A DNA stretch of 8,659 bases from Methylococcaceae bacterium. GTDB taxonomy: Bacteria; Pseudomonadota; Gammaproteobacteria; Methylococcales; Methylomonadaceae. Below the pieces are notes generated by a model, which saw only the letters and a program-made list of their open reading frames with translations, searched no databases and was not told the DNA's origin. Of the stretch, positions 6,283 through 8,659 are shown one piece after another; positions within the stretch are counted from its first letter, which is position 1, and each line of letters begins with the position of its first letter. The position numbers and the translations under genes were made by a program. The stretch lies in assembly GCA_030618325.1 (NCBI GenBank), contig JAUXDP010000136.1, forward strand, positions 1 through 8,659. The letters are read 5' to 3'.

Positions 6283-7335
6283 CTAAATTTCTTCAATTGC
6301 AATAAATTCATCTAGATGTTCCAGAAAAATATCAACCAGCTCTGGATCAAATTGGCTACCACGATGATCTTTAATGTAGTCTACCGCGTCCTCAATTGTC
6401 CATGCTTCCTTGTAGCGGCGGTGGTGAGTTAGAGCATCGAAAACATCTGCTAATGCGACAATTCGGCCATAGATATGGATATCTGTTCCTTTAAGTCCTC
6501 TTGGATAACCGGTGCCGTTCCATTTTTCATGGTGTTCATAAGCAATAATGGCTGCAGCCTTCATGTATTTGCGTTGTGATTTACAAAGCAGCTCATAGGC
6601 ATTGCTGGTGTGGTGCTTCATGATTTCAAATTCATCTTCAGTATATCGGCCTGGTTTATGAAGAATTTCGGGTGGTACCGTTATCTTGCCAATATCATGC
6701 ATCGGCGCCGCATGAAAAATTATTTCCGCATCATCCTCATTTAAGCTGGGGTAGTATGTGGCCAGCAACCTGGAGGTTTCAGCCATTCGAACAACATGCT
6801 TCCCGGTTTCATCAGATGTGGATTCCAGAACCTCTGTTAGCATAGTAATCATTTCCTTCTGATTATCTTCAAGTTCGGTCAGTAAACGAATCTGCGCATA
6901 GTTTGCCTTGGTTTCCAGGTCAATATTTTGTTGCTTAAGAAAGGTCTTGGCACGATATAGAAGGATATGATTTTTAACCCGAGCTAAAATTTCGTTGGCA
7001 TGAAAGGGTTTGGTTATGTAATCAACACAACCTACTTCAAACCCTTTGCTAATGGATTCAACATCCACTCTGGCAGTTAAAAAAATGACAGGTACATCTT
7101 GCCATCGTGGGGATGTTTTCAACTGTTTGCACAATGAGTAACCATCCATTCCGGGCATCATGATGTCTAACAGAATCAAGTCAAAATCTGTGTTTTCATC
7201 CTCAAGAATAGAAAGTGCCTTGTTACCGTTATCAGCAAATGAAAATTCATAATTATCCTCTTGCAGGATATTCATGACCACTTGAATGTTATCCACAACA
7301 TCATCAACAATCAGTATATGCTTGTTTGGTATCAT
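6283..7335 (-). CDS. Response regulator with HD-GYP domain, predicted cyclic di-GMP phosphodiesterase (RpfG-like)
   Basis: This 350-residue cytoplasmic protein has an N-terminal REC domain (about 5-122) and a C-terminal HD-GYP domain (about 165-345), joined by a probable coiled coil (about 125-165). REC key residues are present: acidic Asp11/Asp12, phosphoacceptor Asp57 in LILLDIMMP, Thr87 and Lys109 in the YITKPF motif. The HD-GYP signature is complete: HDIGK with His213/Asp214, a KHH motif, and HHEKWNGTGYP with His268, His269, Glu270 and GYP at 276-278. The family is a metal-dependent phosphodiesterase that opens and hydrolyses cyclic di-GMP. The ATG at 7335 gives the standard REC start, KHILIVDD; upstream there is only a weak AGAAAG. 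It sits between two paralogous hybrid kinases on the same strand, so it is their likely phosphorylation target. That pairing is inferred from position only. Confidence 0.95.
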   Translation of the reverse strand: MIPNKHILIVDDVVDNIQVVMNILQEDNYEFSFADNGNKALSILEDENTDFDLILLDIMMPGMDGYSLCKQLKTSPRWQDVPVIFLTARVDVESISKGFEVGCVDYITKPFHANEILARVKNHILLYRAKTFLKQQNIDLETKANYAQIRLLTELEDNQKEMITMLTEVLESTSDETGKHVVRMAETSRLLATYYPSLNEDDAEIIFHAAPMHDIGKITVPPEILHKPGRYTEDEFEIMKHHTSNAYELLCKSQRKYMKAAAIIAYEHHEKWNGTGYPRGLKGTDIHIYGRIVALADVFDALTHHRRYKEAWTIEDAVDYIKDHRGSQFDPELVDIFLEHLDEFIAIEEI

Positions 7336-7374
7336 GATCTTTCTATATAAGTATTTCCTTAAGATATCAGTAAG

Positions 7375-7380
7375 ATTATA
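7375..7380 (-). promoter_or_regulatory. Possible -10 element upstream of the HD-GYP regulator
   Basis: On the minus strand TATAAT, a perfect -10 hexamer, lies 39 bases before the ATG at 7335. No convincing -35 hexamer is found 16-18 bases upstream; the region there reads about TGCATT. A promoter here would let the regulator and large kinase be transcribed independently of the upstream kinase. In AT-rich DNA a lone hexamer is weak evidence. Confidence 0.25.
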
Positions 7381-7409
7381 TAATCATCCATAGCAAAATG
7401 CATGATTAT
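7380..7409. repeat. Inverted repeat ahead of the HD-GYP regulator (operator-like or hairpin)
   Basis: ATAATCATCCA (7380-7390) and TGCATGATTAT (7399-7409) are inverted copies matching at 10 of 11 positions around an 8-base spacer. The repeat touches the possible TATAAT at 7375-7380 and lies in the 127-bp gap between the upstream kinase and the regulator. It could be a binding site for a dimeric regulator or a weak AT-rich hairpin. It lacks the GC stem and U-run of an intrinsic terminator. Confidence 0.4.
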
Positions 7410-7462
7410 CTAACATTTGGCATGATCCTATCTCATCGAGCGCTGTAAACTATTGTTTTGTA

Positions 7463-8659
7463 TTAGCTGTTAACGGGTGTTTCTAGATTTATGGTGCTTT
7501 TTTCAGAATGTGTCTGTAATTCCTCCTGTAATGAAGAAAAATCGGAAAGTTGCTGCTTAATGCCCTCGATATCAAATACGTCAATCATATCCATTAGCTG
7601 GTGGGCGTAGTCCAAAACAGGTTCGAAATCGTATTTCTCAGCAATATTGATCAAATCACCCGCAAATTTTTTCATGTCAGAAATATTATTGTCTTGCTGA
7701 ATGGTTTGCCATTGCTTTTTTTGTTGTTCCAGTTTTTTAAGTACTTCTGGTAACATACTTTTTTGAGTTCTCGATAATTTTATTTTAGTGGGTTGCGAGT
7801 TATCTGGCTTGATAATTTGATGATCAAGAAAGCGAGTTAACATTGCAAATAAATCGGCACGCAATACCGGTTTTCTCAAATAGCCATCAAAATTTTCACT
7901 TTTAACACGCTCATAATCATCTCTCATGACCGAGGCTGTTAAAGCAATAATGGGAACACACTTGAACTGTTTGATTTTCTCTGCAGCTTGGTATCCATTC
8001 ATCACTGGCATTCTAATATCCATTAAAATCAGATCAATAGTCTGTTGCTGAGCAATATTAATTGCTTCCTGACCATTTTCAGCTTCTATAATCGTGATTT
8101 CTGTTTCAAAAAAATTTGCGCAAATTAATTGCCGGTTATCTGTTATATCATCAACAACCAGTATTGTTGCCGGTGAAAACAGCACCGTATTGGCTGCAAA
8201 ATCATCAGTATGAGGTAAAAGGCTTGGTTTCACCGAAGCCACATCAACATTGTTTAAGCTAACGGTGAAAGTTGAGCCGTGTCCCTCTTCACTTATTACT
8301 GAAATCTCGCCTCCCATCAATTCAGTTAATCGGCGACTAATCGACAAACCCAAACCCGTACCACCAAATTTCGAGTGACTCTGTCCTTCGGTCTGTTGAA
8401 ATTCATTAAAAATGGTTTGTAATTGTTGTTCTGGAATACCGATACCGGTGTCTTCAATATCAATGAGTAAATTCAATTTGCTTCGTATTTTATCTTCATT
8501 AACCGTTCTTGCTCGTAATCGGACCTGACCCAGCTCCGTAAATTTTACGGCATTACCGATAAGATTTAACAACACCTGCCGTAAACGAACCGCATCCAGC
8601 ATTAGGCTTTCAGGTATTTCAGGATCAACGTCAATGATTAAATCCAAGCCTTTTTCACG
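7463..8659 (-). CDS. Hybrid histidine kinase, C-terminal part (HATPase-REC-helical tail; 5' end outside window)
   Basis: The frame is open to the right edge (first codons R-E-K-G), so this is the last 398 residues of a larger kinase. The TTG at 8647 is not a real start. It holds the HATPase catalytic region (LLNLIGNAVKFTE N-box, DTGIGIP, GGTGLGLSISRR) and a full REC domain (VVDDITDN, phosphoacceptor Asp in LILMDIRMP at residue 214 of the fragment, and YLRKP). A helical tail follows that resembles the large kinase's His-less Hpt-like tail. It aligns without gaps to residues 1084-1470 of the large kinase (about 83% identity by hand count) and then adds about nine residues ending ETPVNS. By homology the missing part probably contains HisKA and sensor domains, but that is not seen here. 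It lies 127 bp upstream of the HD-GYP regulator and may share its operon. Confidence 0.93.
   Translation of the reverse strand, partial: REKGLDLIIDVDPEIPESLMLDAVRLRQVLLNLIGNAVKFTELGQVRLRARTVNEDKIRSKLNLLIDIEDTGIGIPEQQLQTIFNEFQQTEGQSHSKFGGTGLGLSISRRLTELMGGEISVISEEGHGSTFTVSLNNVDVASVKPSLLPHTDDFAANTVLFSPATILVVDDITDNRQLICANFFETEITIIEAENGQEAINIAQQQTIDLILMDIRMPVMNGYQAAEKIKQFKCVPIIALTASVMRDDYERVKSENFDGYLRKPVLRADLFAMLTRFLDHQIIKPDNSQPTKIKLSRTQKSMLPEVLKKLEQQKKQWQTIQQDNNISDMKKFAGDLINIAEKYDFEPVLDYAHQLMDMIDVFDIEGIKQQLSDFSSLQEELQTHSEKSTINLETPVNS
7490..8659 (-). repeat. Duplicated kinase segment, copy 2 (partner 1803-2972)
   Basis: This is the second copy of the paralogous kinase 3' region, same strand, offset 5687 bases and without net gaps. 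Similarity is still present at the right edge of the window, so the duplicated unit extends further. Long identical nucleotide stretches remain around the HATPase and REC motifs, enough to allow recombination or gene conversion between the copies. Confidence 0.9.

Noticed and set aside
8645..8647. TTG as the start codon of the right-hand kinase
   Set aside because: The frame stays open to the window edge, and the aligned paralogue shows the same residues in the middle of the kinase core, so the gene is simply cut by the edge.

Overview
The window looks like a moderately AT-rich gammaproteobacterial chromosome. The main evidence is a divergent ampD/nadC pair, an arrangement also known from E. 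coli, with an AmpD N-terminus very close to the enterobacterial protein in motif content and residue numbering. The large multi-domain sensor kinases and the HD-GYP regulator suggest an environmental, signalling-rich species. A methanotroph or similar aquatic gammaproteobacterium is possible, but the window does not settle this.

Layout. Bases 1-415 (minus) hold the first 138 codons of ampD (cell-wall recycling amidase), cut by the window edge. After only 29 bp, nadC (445-1278, plus; NAD biosynthesis) starts divergently. A flavin reductase-like gene (1284-1775, plus) follows five bases after nadC, with its Shine-Dalgarno inside the end of nadC. These two are probably co-transcribed from a sigma70-type promoter lying inside the ampD coding region (381-409).

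The rest is a minus-strand signalling cluster, read right to left. It begins with the C-terminal part of a hybrid histidine kinase (7463-8659, 5' end outside the window). Next comes a REC-HD-GYP response regulator predicted to degrade cyclic di-GMP (6283-7335). Last is a very large hybrid kinase (1803-6221, 1472 codons) with three tandem periplasmic solute-binding domains, one membrane span, PAS, HisKA, HATPase and REC domains, and a helical tail resembling an Hpt domain without its histidine. The two kinases match without gaps over their shared 1.17 kb (about 83% amino-acid identity by hand count), so they are duplicates flanking the regulator. The probable logic is that periplasmic ligands drive kinase autophosphorylation, and phosphate passes to the HD-GYP regulator to change cyclic di-GMP levels. 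The partnership is inferred from gene order.

The most unusual feature is at the 5' end of the large kinase. A roughly 152-159 bp element with 26-bp terminal inverted repeats (25/26 matching) sits between the start codon and the hydrophobic core of the signal peptide. It keeps the reading frame open and adds 53 codons. Removing it together with one copy of a flanking GTAT repeat restores an ordinary signal peptide. This looks like a MITE-type insertion that is translated in frame.
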